NCBI GenBank assembly: GCA_017410585.1
Contig: JAFQQM010000045.1
Location: 1-38,007, forward strand
Length of the DNA stretch: 38,007 nucleotides
Reading direction: 5' to 3'
DNA from: Clostridia bacterium
Lineage (GTDB): Bacteria; Bacillota; Clostridia; Oscillospirales; Acutalibacteraceae
Positions 25,071 to 33,547 of the stretch are shown piece by piece. Position numbers and translations under genes: made by a program. Below the pieces are notes generated by a model. That model had not been told where the DNA came from, made no database searches, and saw only the letters and a list, made by a program, of their open reading frames with translations. How positions within the stretch are numbered: the first letter of the stretch is position 1; each line of letters starts with the position of its first letter.

Positions 25071-26287
25071 TACTGATCGCCTCCCTTCTGATCCTCTTCG
25101 ATCATCGCTTTTGCAGGGACTTTGACCCCTGCGCCGATGCGGATGCCGCTGGCGACGACCGCCACGCCCCATTCATCGAGATTCTCCATCTCCTCCGGCT
25201 TTTCACCGACGGTGGCACCTTCTTCGACCACCACGTCCTCCGCCAAGATCGCATACTGCACCTTGGCGTTTTTGCCGACGTGCGCGCCCGGCATCAGGAT
25301 AGCATCGACGATCTCCGCACCTTCCTCGACCACCACGCCAGGAAACGCGATGGAAAATTCCATATTGCCCTCAATATGGCCGCCTTCCGAGATCATACTG
25401 TTTTGCACCTTGGCATTCTTGCCGATATAATGCGGCGGGAGACCGCTGGTGCGGGAATAGATACGCCAACCGGTATCGCTCATATTCAGCGGCACTTTCG
25501 GGTCAAGCAGGTCCATATTGGCTTCCCACAAACTGTCGATGGTGCCAACGTCCTTCCAATAACCGTCAAAGCGATAGGTATACAGTTTTTCACCGTTCCC
25601 CAACATATTCGGAATGATGTTTTTGCCAAAGTCGTTAGACGAGGTCTCGTCCGCCTCATCCTCGACCAGATAACGGCGGAGTTTATCCCAGTTAAAGATG
25701 TAGATGCCCATTGAAGCCAGATTGGATTTCGGGTTAGCGGGCTTTTCCTCAAACTCATAGATCGAGCCATCCGGATTGGCGTTCATAATACCAAAGCGCT
25801 TGGCCTCCTCCATCTCCACCTCCAACACCGCGATGGTGCAATCGGCACCGGTCGCCTTGTGCTGCTTGAGCATCTTGGAGTAATCCATCTTATAGATATG
25901 GTCGCCGGAAAGCACCAGCACGTATTCCGGATCGTAACGCTCGATAAACTCGATATTCTGGTAGATGGCGTTGGCGGTTCCCTTGTACCAACCGGCACCG
26001 GAAATAGCCTGATACGGCGGCAACACGTGCACACCGGCATCCATACGGTCGAGATCCCACGGTCCGCCCGAACCGATGTACTCATTCAGCACCAGCGGAC
26101 GGTACTGCGTCAACACACCGACCGTTTCGATGCCGGAGTTGATACAGTTGGACAGCGGAAAATCGATGATGCGGTACTTGCCGCCATACGGCACAGCCGG
26201 CTTGGCGATCTGGCGGGTCAGCGCATACAGACGGCTTCCCTGACCGCCTGCGAGCAGCATCGCCACACATTCTTGCTTACGGAACAT
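25070..26287 (-). CDS. glgC: Glucose-1-phosphate adenylyltransferase (ADP-glucose pyrophosphorylase)
   Basis: A 405-residue enzyme that makes ADP-glucose from glucose-1-phosphate and ATP, the committed step to glycogen. The catalytic loop [11 protein letters not shown] (14-24), [19 protein letters not shown] (29-47), GDHIYKMDY (about 127-135) and FEEKP with SMGIYIF are all intact. The C-terminal half is the hexapeptide beta-helix ([16 protein letters not shown] and later repeats) that mediates allosteric control. It leads the five-gene glg/acnX run; GGGAGG lies 9 bases before the ATG. The promoter is at 26378-26405. Confidence 0.96.
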   Translation of the reverse strand: MFRKQECVAMLLAGGQGSRLYALTRQIAKPAVPYGGKYRIIDFPLSNCINSGIETVGVLTQYRPLVLNEYIGSGGPWDLDRMDAGVHVLPPYQAISGAGWYKGTANAIYQNIEFIERYDPEYVLVLSGDHIYKMDYSKMLKQHKATGADCTIAVLEVEMEEAKRFGIMNANPDGSIYEFEEKPANPKSNLASMGIYIFNWDKLRRYLVEDEADETSSNDFGKNIIPNMLGNGEKLYTYRFDGYWKDVGTIDSLWEANMDLLDPKVPLNMSDTGWRIYSRTSGLPPHYIGKNAKVQNSMISEGGHIEGNMEFSIAFPGVVVEEGAEIVDAILMPGAHVGKNAKVQYAILAEDVVVEEGATVGEKPEEMENLDEWGVAVVASGIRIGAGVKVPAKAMIEEDQKGGDQ

Positions 26288-26377
26288 AATGAATTACCTC
26301 CCCAGAATTTTACTTAGAAATCGCGCCCGTCCTCTGCCCTGTCCGTTTGAGGCAGAAGGACACAAATATACATCTTC

Positions 26378-26405
26378 ATTATACCACAGTTTCTGCCGAT
26401 TTCAA
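26378..26405 (-). promoter_or_regulatory. Sigma-A promoter of the glgCDA-acnX operon
   Basis: Minus strand: -35 TTGAAA (26400-26405), 16 bases, -10 TATAAT (26378-26383) with extended TGG. The leader to glgC is about 85 bases and shows no attenuator. Confidence 0.8.
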
Positions 26406-26434
26406 GGTATAAATTCACTATTTTATCCAATGGC

Positions 26435-26472
26435 TGTAGAAAATTTCATACTGCATTTGTCAAATTTCTACA
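26435..26472. repeat. AT-rich inverted repeat upstream of the glg promoter
   Basis: TGTAGAAAATTT (26435-26446) and AAATTTCTACA (26462-26472) are complementary apart from one extra A, with 15 bases between. It lies 30-67 bases beyond the glgC -35 box and just after the terminator of the preceding operon. It could be an operator, an UP-type element or a cruciform. The loop contains a TTGACA on the minus strand without a good -10. Confidence 0.55.
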
Positions 26473-26492
26473 ATTTTTGGCCGTTTTTGGCA

Positions 26493-26527
26493 GATAAGAA
26501 AAGGATATGCGAAGTTCGCATATCCTT
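26493..26527 (-). terminator. Intrinsic terminator at the end of the rnf-eet-like run
   Basis: An 11-13-bp stem AAGGATATGCGAA/TTCGCATATCCTT (26501-26513 with 26515-26527) overlaps the stop codon region of the last gene. On the minus strand it is followed by TTTTCTTATC. Confidence 0.85.
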
Positions 26528-27038
26528 AAATGTTGCTTTTATGAAGCGGCAACCGCCGCAAAGTGACCAACGCCGCCACGCCGATGAGCGCACCGGTCAC
26601 GGTGGCGCTGACCAACAGCACCGGCAGATACCACCATAACCGCACCGTCTCGGTCACCGCCGCCGCAAACAGCAACTGACCGATATTGTGAGCCACCGCA
26701 CCGGCCATACTGATCCCCAGCACGCTGAGTTTTCGGCTGTTCCACAGTAGTGCCATCACCGCAAAACTCAACAGACCGCCGCACAGCGCATACAGCATAC
26801 TGTAGGGGTTGCCGAAGGTGAAACCGACCAGCACGATGCGCACCGCCGCCACGATGAGCGCCTCCCGACGGGAGAGCAGTGCCATCGTCAACAACACCAC
26901 CAAATTTCCCAGCCCCAGTTTGATACCGGGGATGCCGAAATTCAGCGGCAGTAACGATTCGAGATAGGAAAACACGAAGGCCAGCGCAATGAGCAGACCG
27001 TAGGTCGCCACACGGGTGGCCACCGAACGCAATTTCAT
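26526..27038 (-). CDS. Gx transporter family protein (EetB-like; heptaprenyl diphosphate synthase component I family)
   Basis: A 170-residue membrane protein with five to six hydrophobic segments and the family pattern FVFSYLESLLPLNFGIPGIKLGLGNLVVLLTM, then NPYSMLYALCGGLLSF. Despite the historical name for this family (HepS), proteins of this type are ECF-S-like and in Listeria one is EetB of the flavin-based extracellular electron transfer locus. The start at 27038 has AAGGGGGG at about 7 bases; an ORF beginning at 27074 overlaps the preceding gene and was rejected. It is the last gene of the minus-strand run, next to a NusG-II gene as in eet loci. A quinone- or flavin-related role is inference. 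Confidence 0.82.
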   Translation of the reverse strand: MKLRSVATRVATYGLLIALAFVFSYLESLLPLNFGIPGIKLGLGNLVVLLTMALLSRREALIVAAVRIVLVGFTFGNPYSMLYALCGGLLSFAVMALLWNSRKLSVLGISMAGAVAHNIGQLLFAAAVTETVRLWWYLPVLLVSATVTGALIGVAALVTLRRLPLHKSNI

Positions 27039-27051
27039 ACTGCCGCCCCCC

Positions 27052-27432
27052 TTACGCAATAAGGTCGGGGGCATCGCCCTCGCCGATAATGGTCACGACC
27101 AATCCGTGCGGAGCACAGACGATGCTTTCCCCCACACGGGAGATGGCGCGATGGTGGACGCAGACTTGCGTTTGACAATCCGCTTCGCTCACCGTCACGC
27201 GGCCGTTGGCCACCGTCACGCGGTTGTAGCCGCCGTCTACCGTAAATACCTGCTCGGCGTCCGCCGACAGCGGCAACTCCGCCAACGTCTTACCGCCGGC
27301 GGTCACCCGAACCGTTGCCTCTGGCGGTTGCGGCCACAGCAGACAGCCGAGCAACACCCCGACCGCCACCAGTAAGGTCACCGCCGGAATCAGCCAATCC
27401 CACAGCCGCGGTTGCATTTTACTTCTATCCAT
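27052..27432 (-). CDS. NusG domain II-containing protein (EetA-like)
   Basis: A 126-residue protein with an N-terminal membrane anchor (about 11-32) and a beta-rich exported domain of the NusG_II family (DUF1312). The conserved pattern ADCQTQVCVHH (84-94) with VCAPHGLVV (105-113) holds three cysteines (C86, C91, C106). Despite the name it has no transcription role. In Listeria-type extracellular electron transfer loci this protein is EetA, paired with EetB. The ATG at 27432 overlaps the preceding stop codon by one base (TGATG); a TTG at 27435 is less likely. Confidence 0.82.
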   Translation of the reverse strand: MDRSKMQPRLWDWLIPAVTLLVAVGVLLGCLLWPQPPEATVRVTAGGKTLAELPLSADAEQVFTVDGGYNRVTVANGRVTVSEADCQTQVCVHHRAISRVGESIVCAPHGLVVTIIGEGDAPDLIA

Positions 27433-27992
27433 CAACCGATCACCGACTCGCGCACGAAGGCGGTGGAAAACGCCACGTTATCCGCCACCGCCTGCGAGGC
27501 TTCGACCGCGCCGGCCGCCGCCGCGATCCCGTTGCCGTCAAACGGCAGGTAACGGTTTTGGTAACGGTCGGTATAATACGGCAGCGTAGCACGGATGTTG
27601 GCGTAGCGGTCGCTGCTTCCCACCGAGGTAAACTTGACGTCGGTAATGCCGCCGAGCGTCTTACCGTCCGCCGAGACCACGGCGGTCACCGTCACGGTGC
27701 CGCCTTCCTGCGCACCCTTGGTGACGGCTGTCACCAACCACGCCACCGGTCTGCCGTTGGCATCCAGACCCTTTTCGACCGACAGAATACCGTCGGCCAG
27801 CGTGTAGTCCGCCGAAACGTCCATCCGCTCGACCACCGCAAACGGCAGGTCGCTGGCAGCCGCCGCTTTGGCGGAGACCACCGCCTGATACCACGCGGTA
27901 CTGCCCAACGCACAGCCGACGGTCAACGCCAGCATCACGGCGATCAGCACCGCCCACGTGGCGGGACTTTGCTTTTGATGTGCTCTTCTCAT
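27432..27992 (-). CDS. RnfG-like FMN-binding-domain protein lacking the flavinylation threonine
   Basis: A 186-residue protein with an uncleaved membrane anchor (about 13-36) and an exported domain resembling FMN_bind/RnfG. The flavin attachment signature D-x-x-SGAT-x-T of RnfG (DAISGATMT) is seen here only as AAAAGAVEAS (about 157-166), so Ser, Thr and the flavinylated Thr are replaced by Ala, Val and Ala. It should therefore not carry covalent FMN. Homology is weak outside this region and rests on position, size and the AVADNV tail. It overlaps apbE by four bases (ATGA) and is read directly after it. Confidence 0.55.
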   Translation of the reverse strand: MRRAHQKQSPATWAVLIAVMLALTVGCALGSTAWYQAVVSAKAAAASDLPFAVVERMDVSADYTLADGILSVEKGLDANGRPVAWLVTAVTKGAQEGGTVTVTAVVSADGKTLGGITDVKFTSVGSSDRYANIRATLPYYTDRYQNRYLPFDGNGIAAAAGAVEASQAVADNVAFSTAFVRESVIG

Positions 27993-29032
27993 ACTTGTTT
28001 CCTCGCTTGTTTAAACCCTTCGGTCATCGTTTGCGTTCCGTCCGCCGACACCCACAGCGCGTCCACGCCGTCGAGTTTTTCCACCATCTCCTGCCCTTTA
28101 GCAAGCGGTAGCAGGAAAAGAGCCGTCGACAGCGCATCCGCCATACCGGAATCAGCACACAGCACCGTTACACTGCGGTGATAGGCCGCCGGATAGTTGG
28201 TCGCCGGATCGATGATGTGATGGTATGGCTTTCCGTTTACGGTATAGTACCGCTGATAATCGCCGCTGGTGACCAGCGACTTGTTCTTGAGCAACACGGT
28301 GGTCAGCACCGATTCCGCATTTTCAAACGGACTTTCCACCCCGATTTCCCAATCGCCGTCCGGCTTACCGCCGATAACGCGGACGTTACCGCCCGCTGAA
28401 ATGGCGGCGTGATCCCACAGCGTCTCCGCCATCTTCGCCACCTGTTCGGTGGCAAAACCCTTGGCGATCGCGCCGACGTCCAACCGCATCCGAGGATCGG
28501 CTAAAAACACCGTGCTGTTTTTGCGGTCGATGATCATCTTACTGATATCGGTATGGCGGGCGGCCTCGGTCAATGCCGCTTCGCTCGGCAACGCCGCCTT
28601 TTCGGGAGTACGAAGCCCGTTGGTACGCGCCGTATGCCACAGTTTCAGCACCGCACCGGCGGCAATGTTCACCCGTCCGCCCGACAGCGCATACGTCCGT
28701 TGCCCGAACTCCAGCAGATCGAGGATCTCGGGCGAGACCTTGACCGGCTGTTTGCCGGCCGATTGGTTGACCGTAAACAGGTTATTGACGCCGGTGTGCG
28801 GTGAGTAGATATCGTACAGCGCATCGAAATGCCGCAGATAACCGTGGATCTGCTCGGCTTTTTTCGTAAAGGTCGCCTCATCGGTATCGTAGGCGATCAG
28901 TTGCACCACCGTATCAAACGTATCGATAAACGTTTTTTCATAGCGGATCGGCCCGCTCGCCGGTCGGTCACAACCGACCCCCAGAAGTAGCAGTATCCCC
29001 ACTGCCACCGTCACCGCCAACAGCCGTCTCAT
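27989..29032 (-). CDS. apbE: FAD:protein FMN transferase
   Basis: A 347-residue lipoprotein (lipobox LLGVGC, C21) that moves FMN from FAD onto a threonine of exported flavoproteins such as RnfG and RnfD. Motifs of the family are present: LDVGAIAKGFATEQV, SAGGNVRVIGG, TSGDYQRYY and YHHIIDP. Length is typical. It overlaps the upstream lipoprotein gene by four bases (ATGA) and is in the same strand run as its likely substrates RnfG and RnfD, which keep SGAT motifs. Confidence 0.95.
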   Translation of the reverse strand: MRRLLAVTVAVGILLLLGVGCDRPASGPIRYEKTFIDTFDTVVQLIAYDTDEATFTKKAEQIHGYLRHFDALYDIYSPHTGVNNLFTVNQSAGKQPVKVSPEILDLLEFGQRTYALSGGRVNIAAGAVLKLWHTARTNGLRTPEKAALPSEAALTEAARHTDISKMIIDRKNSTVFLADPRMRLDVGAIAKGFATEQVAKMAETLWDHAAISAGGNVRVIGGKPDGDWEIGVESPFENAESVLTTVLLKNKSLVTSGDYQRYYTVNGKPYHHIIDPATNYPAAYHRSVTVLCADSGMADALSTALFLLPLAKGQEMVEKLDGVDALWVSADGTQTMTEGFKQARKQV

Positions 29033-29922
29033 GCCATCGCGGCGGCAATGAGCGCCACCGTACCGCCGATATAGATGGTCGCCTTGCCGGCCAGATCCAG
29101 CGACGGGTCGACCTTGCCGTTGACCGCGATCGCGGTCACGCCGTCAGCGGTCTTGCCGATCACTGACTGTTGCAACGCATCCATCTGTTCAAACCATTCC
29201 AGTTTGCCGGTCACCGCCGCCATACCGTAGTGATAGCCCAGTTCCCGCTTGGAGAGATGGTCATACTGCGAGCCGGTCTCTGCCGACAGCGTTCCTTGAA
29301 TGCTGTCCACCATACAGCCGGTCGCTTTGCCGTCCGCCATCGTTACGGCGGCGGCATCGATCGCCACCGAGTAAGACTCGCCGTCCGGCGTCACCCCCGC
29401 CTTCAGTTTGAGGGTGAGGGAATCGTCAGCAGAGAGCGGCTGTTCCTGTGCCTGCAACACTGCCTTGGCGACCGCATGTTGCAACGGATCCAGCGCAATG
29501 GTACAACCGGCGGTGAGATCCTGTTCGTTGCCCGAACGCAGAGACATCACTTCCTCCAGCGTGCGGCCTTCCACCGCACGGCAGAAGATATCCACCTGCT
29601 GGTACCATTCCTTCTCGGCACCGGCCCAAGCGACCATCCCGTAGTCTTCTTTCATTTCATTCTTACTGCGAAGGTCGGGGTCCTTGCCGGACTCCACCTT
29701 GATGTTAAACGCGTCGATGTCGCAACGGACGATGCGGCCGGCCGCATCCAGCGTCACCGCCGCCCAAGTTGCCTCCACCGCACCGCCGTTTTCGCTGACG
29801 GTGATACCCAGATCACCGCCCACGCCCAGACGGTAGGAATTGTCGGCCGGCTTGCCGCCGCCGACCGCACAGCCGGTCAGCAGCAAGGCCGCCGCCAGCA
29901 AGACGGGAATCAATCGTTTCAT
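29029..29922 (-). CDS. Tandem-module lipoprotein in the rnf run (COG4939-like)
   Basis: A 297-residue lipoprotein (lipobox LLTGC, C18). Two internal modules of ~100 residues repeat one another: SKNEMKEDYGM...EKEWYQQVDIF...EGRTLEEV (about 86-125) and SKRELGYHYGM...KLEWFEQMDAL...IGKTADGV (about 224-262). The motif K-x-E-L/M...YGM...EW..Q resembles the membrane immunogen family COG4939 seen near FMN-binding and pheromone lipoproteins. No SGAT flavinylation motif is present. It ends in a hydrophobic stretch. Cysteines at about 67, 114 and 140 occur in module 1, and 203 in module 2. Its place between rnfB and apbE suggests a role at the outer face of the Rnf system. The ribosome binding site is AAAGGAG. 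Confidence 0.75.
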   Translation of the reverse strand: MKRLIPVLLAAALLLTGCAVGGGKPADNSYRLGVGGDLGITVSENGGAVEATWAAVTLDAAGRIVRCDIDAFNIKVESGKDPDLRSKNEMKEDYGMVAWAGAEKEWYQQVDIFCRAVEGRTLEEVMSLRSGNEQDLTAGCTIALDPLQHAVAKAVLQAQEQPLSADDSLTLKLKAGVTPDGESYSVAIDAAAVTMADGKATGCMVDSIQGTLSAETGSQYDHLSKRELGYHYGMAAVTGKLEWFEQMDALQQSVIGKTADGVTAIAVNGKVDPSLDLAGKATIYIGGTVALIAAAMA

Positions 29923-29933
29923 CGGTTTCTCCT

Positions 29934-30740
29934 TTAACTGACAGGGAAATCAAAGCGGATGATCTTACGCGGGCATTTGTCTACGCAGACACTGCAACGG
30001 ATGCAGGTCGACTGATCGATGACCGGCAGATTATCCACGATAGTGATGGAATTGGTCGGGCAATTGCGGGAGCACAAGCCACAGCCGATGCAACCGCTCT
30101 TGCAGACGTTCATCACCATTTTCCCCTTGGAATGGGACGAGCAGGCGATCTCCGCCACCGCGTCGTACGGTTCCAGCGTGATGATGTGTTGCGGGCAGGC
30201 GCTGACACATTTGCCGCACGCCTTACAAGCATCCCGATCCACCTTCGCCAGACGGTCCTCGATGGTGATGGCGTCAAACGGACACGCCGCCACGCAACTC
30301 CCCAGACCGTAGCACCCGAATTCGCACGACCGGCCGGAGCCGCCCAGCAATTCGGCGGCGTGGCAGTCGGCCGCGCCGGTGTACAACGCCGCCAGCGGTG
30401 CCTGTGCGCAGTTGCCGGAGCAATGCACAAACGCCGCCTTGCGGCTGCCGGCTTCCACCGTCACGCCCATAATATCCGCAATTTTCGCCGCCAGTTCGGC
30501 ACCGCCGACCGGACAGACGTCCACCGCGGCTTCGCCGTCTACGATCGCCTTGGCGCAGGCATCACAGCCCGCCAGACCGCAACCGCCGCAGTTGTTGCCC
30601 GGCAGTTCATTGCGGACCGCTTCTACCCGTTCATCGCTGACCACCGCCAGCACTTTTCCCAAAATACTCAGCAGAATACCGACGACGAGACCGATCGCAC
30701 CGACGGTCAACGACGCTATGATAACAGCCGTAAAATCCAT
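29934..30740 (-). CDS. rnfB: Rnf complex subunit B (ferredoxin-type iron-sulfur protein)
   Basis: A 268-residue membrane-anchored protein that passes electrons from ferredoxin into the Rnf complex. An N-terminal helix (about 5-26) is followed by a 4Fe-4S domain (NNCGGCGLAGC, C51, C54, C59 and C76), then ferredoxin-like Cys clusters (CYGLGSCVAACP, CKACGKCVSACP, CIGCGLCSRNCP, CIRCSVCVDKCP). Four C-terminal clusters rather than the two of E. coli RnfB are typical of Clostridia. The start at 30740 has AAGGGGG about 8 bases upstream; a longer ORF from 30773 overlaps rnfA. Confidence 0.95.
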   Translation of the reverse strand: MDFTAVIIASLTVGAIGLVVGILLSILGKVLAVVSDERVEAVRNELPGNNCGGCGLAGCDACAKAIVDGEAAVDVCPVGGAELAAKIADIMGVTVEAGSRKAAFVHCSGNCAQAPLAALYTGAADCHAAELLGGSGRSCEFGCYGLGSCVAACPFDAITIEDRLAKVDRDACKACGKCVSACPQHIITLEPYDAVAEIACSSHSKGKMVMNVCKSGCIGCGLCSRNCPTNSITIVDNLPVIDQSTCIRCSVCVDKCPRKIIRFDFPVS

Positions 30741-30753
30741 CGTCAGCACCCCC

Positions 30754-31335
30754 TTACAGTACCTTGAAGCCATAGAAGGCGATGGACATCAGACAAGCCG
30801 CCAGCAACGCCTGCGGCATTCCTTGAAACGCCTTCGGAATATCGTTATGCGCGATCTTTTCGCGGATGCCGGACATCAGCACGATCGCAATAAAGAAACC
30901 AAGCGCCGTACCGAAACCGGTCAGCACACTGGTCAGCAGGTCGTTTTCGTTTTGCACGTTGGTCAGCGCCACGCCCAACACCGCGCAGTTGGTGGTGATG
31001 AGCGGCAAAAACACACCCAACGACTCGTACAACGGCTTGCTGAATTTCTTGATGACCATTTCGGTCATCTGCACCAGCGCCGCAATGACCAAAATAAACA
31101 CGATCGTGTTCAGATAGGTCAACTCAAACGGCACCAACACGAATTCATAGAGCAGACTGCACAGTGCCGAGGAGACGGTGATGACCAGCATCACCGCCAC
31201 GCCCATACCGCTGGCGGTCTTCAACTGTTTGGAAACGCCGAGGAACGGGCACAGACCCAAAAATTGGCTGAGTACCACGTTGTTGATCAGCGCGGAGGTC
31301 ACCACGACCAGAAACAGAGACATAAACGTATCCAT
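30754..31335 (-). CDS. rnfA: Rnf complex subunit A
   Basis: A 193-residue membrane protein with six transmembrane segments. Motifs of RnfA are clear: NNVVLSQFLGLCPFLGVSK (about 18-36), in which the Cys binds the intramembrane 2Fe-2S cluster together with RnfE, and PLITTNCAVLGVAL. Length equals E. coli RsxA. The start at 31335 follows AGGAGGGG; the ORF upstream to 31395 overlaps rnfE. The gene follows rnfE by about 14 bases. Confidence 0.95.
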   Translation of the reverse strand: MDTFMSLFLVVVTSALINNVVLSQFLGLCPFLGVSKQLKTASGMGVAVMLVITVSSALCSLLYEFVLVPFELTYLNTIVFILVIAALVQMTEMVIKKFSKPLYESLGVFLPLITTNCAVLGVALTNVQNENDLLTSVLTGFGTALGFFIAIVLMSGIREKIAHNDIPKAFQGMPQALLAACLMSIAFYGFKVL

Positions 31336-31349
31336 CGTGTACCCCTCCT

Positions 31350-32033
31350 TTACTGCGGTTTGCAGTCGGGCGAGGGCGAACTGCAATCGGCGCAATGACC
31401 GTTACAACCGACCTCACGCTTGACCGGCAGTTTTTTCTTGGTGCGGATCTTATTAAAGGCCGCGATGAGGAACGCCAGCGTCAGGAAAGCGCCCGGCGCC
31501 ATCACAAAGAGGGAGATCGGCTGGATCCATTCCGGCATCACGCCCGCAAACGAGATCCCGAACACCGAGAAATTCCCCAGCAATTCACGCACCAGACCGA
31601 TGGCGGTCAGCGCCGCGGTAAAGCCGAGTCCCATACCGAGACCGTCGAAGAACGAAAGCCCCACCGTGTTGCGGTTGGCGTACGCCTCCGCACGGCCGAG
31701 AATGATGCAGTTGACCACGATCAGCGGGATATAGATGCCCAATGCCTCATACACCGCCGGCACGTACGCCTGCAACAGTAACTGCACCATCGACACCAGC
31801 GACGCCACGATGACGATATAACTCGGAATGCGCACCCCATCCGGAATGACCTTCCGCAACAGCGAAATGATGACGTTGGACATCAGCAACACGGCGGTGG
31901 TGGACAGACCCATCGAAAAACCGTTGACCGCGTTGGAAGTGACCGCCAGCGTCGGACACATACCGAGAAGCAACACAAAGGTGGGGTTATTTTTGATCAG
32001 ACCGCCGAAAAACGGCTCCCAATACTTTTTCAT
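31350..32033 (-). CDS. rnfE: Rnf complex subunit E
   Basis: A 227-residue membrane protein homologous to RnfA, with GMCPTLAVTSNAVNG (about 24-38) holding the cluster Cys and PLIVVNCIILGRAEAYA in the second half. An extra C-terminal tail adds a Cys-rich segment (CNGHCADCSSPSPDC) of unknown use; similar tails occur in Clostridia. It overlaps rnfG by four bases (ATGA). Confidence 0.94.
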   Translation of the reverse strand: MKKYWEPFFGGLIKNNPTFVLLLGMCPTLAVTSNAVNGFSMGLSTTAVLLMSNVIISLLRKVIPDGVRIPSYIVIVASLVSMVQLLLQAYVPAVYEALGIYIPLIVVNCIILGRAEAYANRNTVGLSFFDGLGMGLGFTAALTAIGLVRELLGNFSVFGISFAGVMPEWIQPISLFVMAPGAFLTLAFLIAAFNKIRTKKKLPVKREVGCNGHCADCSSPSPDCKPQ

Positions 32034-32569
32034 TGTGCCCCTCCTTCCGCCTGCTGTTTGGCAAAGTCAAGCGCGTAGCCGATCGCTTCACGGATGCCGT
32101 TGGTGGTCATCGTCGCACCGGAGATAGCGTCCGCCTCGGTCTTGCCGCTGTCGGTGTAAGCGCCCCAGTAGGACTCTTCCTTACACGCCGCGCCGAAGCC
32201 TTGCGTCTCGTCGTCGGCGTACAGCACGCGCAGACCGTTAATGACCGCCGCACCGTCTTCGGTGATATCCACGCGGATAGCCAAGCGGATGTCACCGCCG
32301 TACCCCTTGCCGGTCGCGGTCACCGCATAACCGAGCGTTTTACCGTCCTTGGTGACGGTCATCGCGTCCGCAATGCCGGTAGCCTCCGCTTCCAGTTTCG
32401 AGAGAGTGCAACTGTCGTCGTACATCGAAAGATAGGCCGCCGCCTGCTTTTTGGCGGCCGCCTCTTCGATCGGACCCTTGGTCACCTGATAGACCAGTGC
32501 CAGCAGGAATACCGATACCAATGCGATCACCGTCAGCACGGTGATATTTTTAATGATTGCCTTGCTCAT
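32030..32569 (-). CDS. rnfG: Rnf complex subunit G (covalent FMN)
   Basis: A 179-residue protein with an N-terminal membrane anchor (about 9-27) and the FMN_bind domain. The flavinylation motif DAISGATMTT (147-156) is intact; T155 is the expected site for FMN attached by ApbE. The start at 32569 has AAGGAGGG about 8 bases upstream and overlaps the rnfD stop codon (ATGA); the upstream ORF to 32875 is a shadow of rnfD. Confidence 0.94.
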   Translation of the reverse strand: MSKAIIKNITVLTVIALVSVFLLALVYQVTKGPIEEAAAKKQAAAYLSMYDDSCTLSKLEAEATGIADAMTVTKDGKTLGYAVTATGKGYGGDIRLAIRVDITEDGAAVINGLRVLYADDETQGFGAACKEESYWGAYTDSGKTEADAISGATMTTNGIREAIGYALDFAKQQAEGGAQ

Positions 32570-33534
32570 ACCGCTTTGCCCTCCTTCTTTTTCTGATAGC
32601 CGAAGGGCTTGGAAACGGTGATCCGCTCGATCAACGGCACCGTGAGGTTGGCAATAATAATGGCGTAGGAGACGCCTTCCGCCGACGAACCGAACACACG
32701 GAACAGCGCGGTCAGCAGACCGATCAGAGCCGCGTAGATCCATTGACCGCCCTTGGTGATCGGGCAGGTAACGTAGTCGGTCGCCATAAAGACCGCACCG
32801 AGCAGCAGACCGCCGCCCAGCAACTGACCGAGCAGGAAGTTGGCGGAGAACGCCAACGCCGCCTGATCGGTGCACAACTGGAACAGGAAGATAAACGCCA
32901 TCGTCGAACCGATCATCACCAGCGGGATACGCGGCGAGATGACCCGACGGACCAGCAGATAGACAAAACCGATAACGATCGCCACCGCGCAGGTCTCACC
33001 GATGGTGCCACCGTGCTGACCGAGCAACATCTGCAGCAGATCTGCCTGTTCACCGCCCTGTACCTGCGACAGCGGCGTCGCGCCGGAGACGAGGTCGGTG
33101 CCGGTAAACGGCTGTGTAAAACGGGTCATCTGGCCCGCAAAAGAGATCATCAGAAAGCAACGGGCGGTCAGCGCGGGGTTCATAAAATTCTGACCCAGCC
33201 CGCCAAACAGCATCTTGACCACCAAAATGGCGAAGATACCGCCCAGTACCGGCAGATACCACGGCGAGGACGCCGGCAGGTTGACCCCCAGAATAAGACC
33301 GGTGACCACCGCGCTGAGATCGCCGACCGTAACCGGCTTTTTCATCAGCAGTTCGTACACCAGTTCGGTGGCAACGCAGGTAATGACCGAAAGTGCCAGC
33401 GTCAGGGCGGCCTGCCAGCCGAACAGATAAATGCCGACACCGCACACGGGAAGCAGTGCGATTGCCACGTCCGCCATCACCGCCGCGGTCGGGCGCATAT
33501 TGCGGATATGCGGCGCGTTGGAAATATTCAGCAA
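32566..33534 (-). CDS. rnfD: Rnf complex subunit D (covalent FMN)
   Basis: A 322-residue membrane protein with about nine to ten transmembrane segments and the FMN-attachment motif LVSGATPL (about 148-155; T153). The start appears to be TTG (33532-33534) with AAGGAGGG at about 6 bases, as the next ATG (residue 13) has none. Non-AUG initiation could lower its yield relative to neighbours. It follows rnfC by 13 bases. Confidence 0.93.
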   Translation of the reverse strand: MLNISNAPHIRNMRPTAAVMADVAIALLPVCGVGIYLFGWQAALTLALSVITCVATELVYELLMKKPVTVGDLSAVVTGLILGVNLPASSPWYLPVLGGIFAILVVKMLFGGLGQNFMNPALTARCFLMISFAGQMTRFTQPFTGTDLVSGATPLSQVQGGEQADLLQMLLGQHGGTIGETCAVAIVIGFVYLLVRRVISPRIPLVMIGSTMAFIFLFQLCTDQAALAFSANFLLGQLLGGGLLLGAVFMATDYVTCPITKGGQWIYAALIGLLTALFRVFGSSAEGVSYAIIIANLTVPLIERITVSKPFGYQKKKEGKAV

Positions 33535-33547
33535 ACCGTTTCCCTCC

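Noticed and set aside
23253-25076. 607-codon plus-strand ORF
   Set aside because: Antisense to glgA and glgD, rich in His, Arg and Gln as expected of a reverse-complement shadow.
26450-26475. Second glg promoter with TTGACA inside the inverted repeat
   Set aside because: At 17 bases the -10 would be TCTACA, a poor match; the promoter at 26378-26405 is much better.
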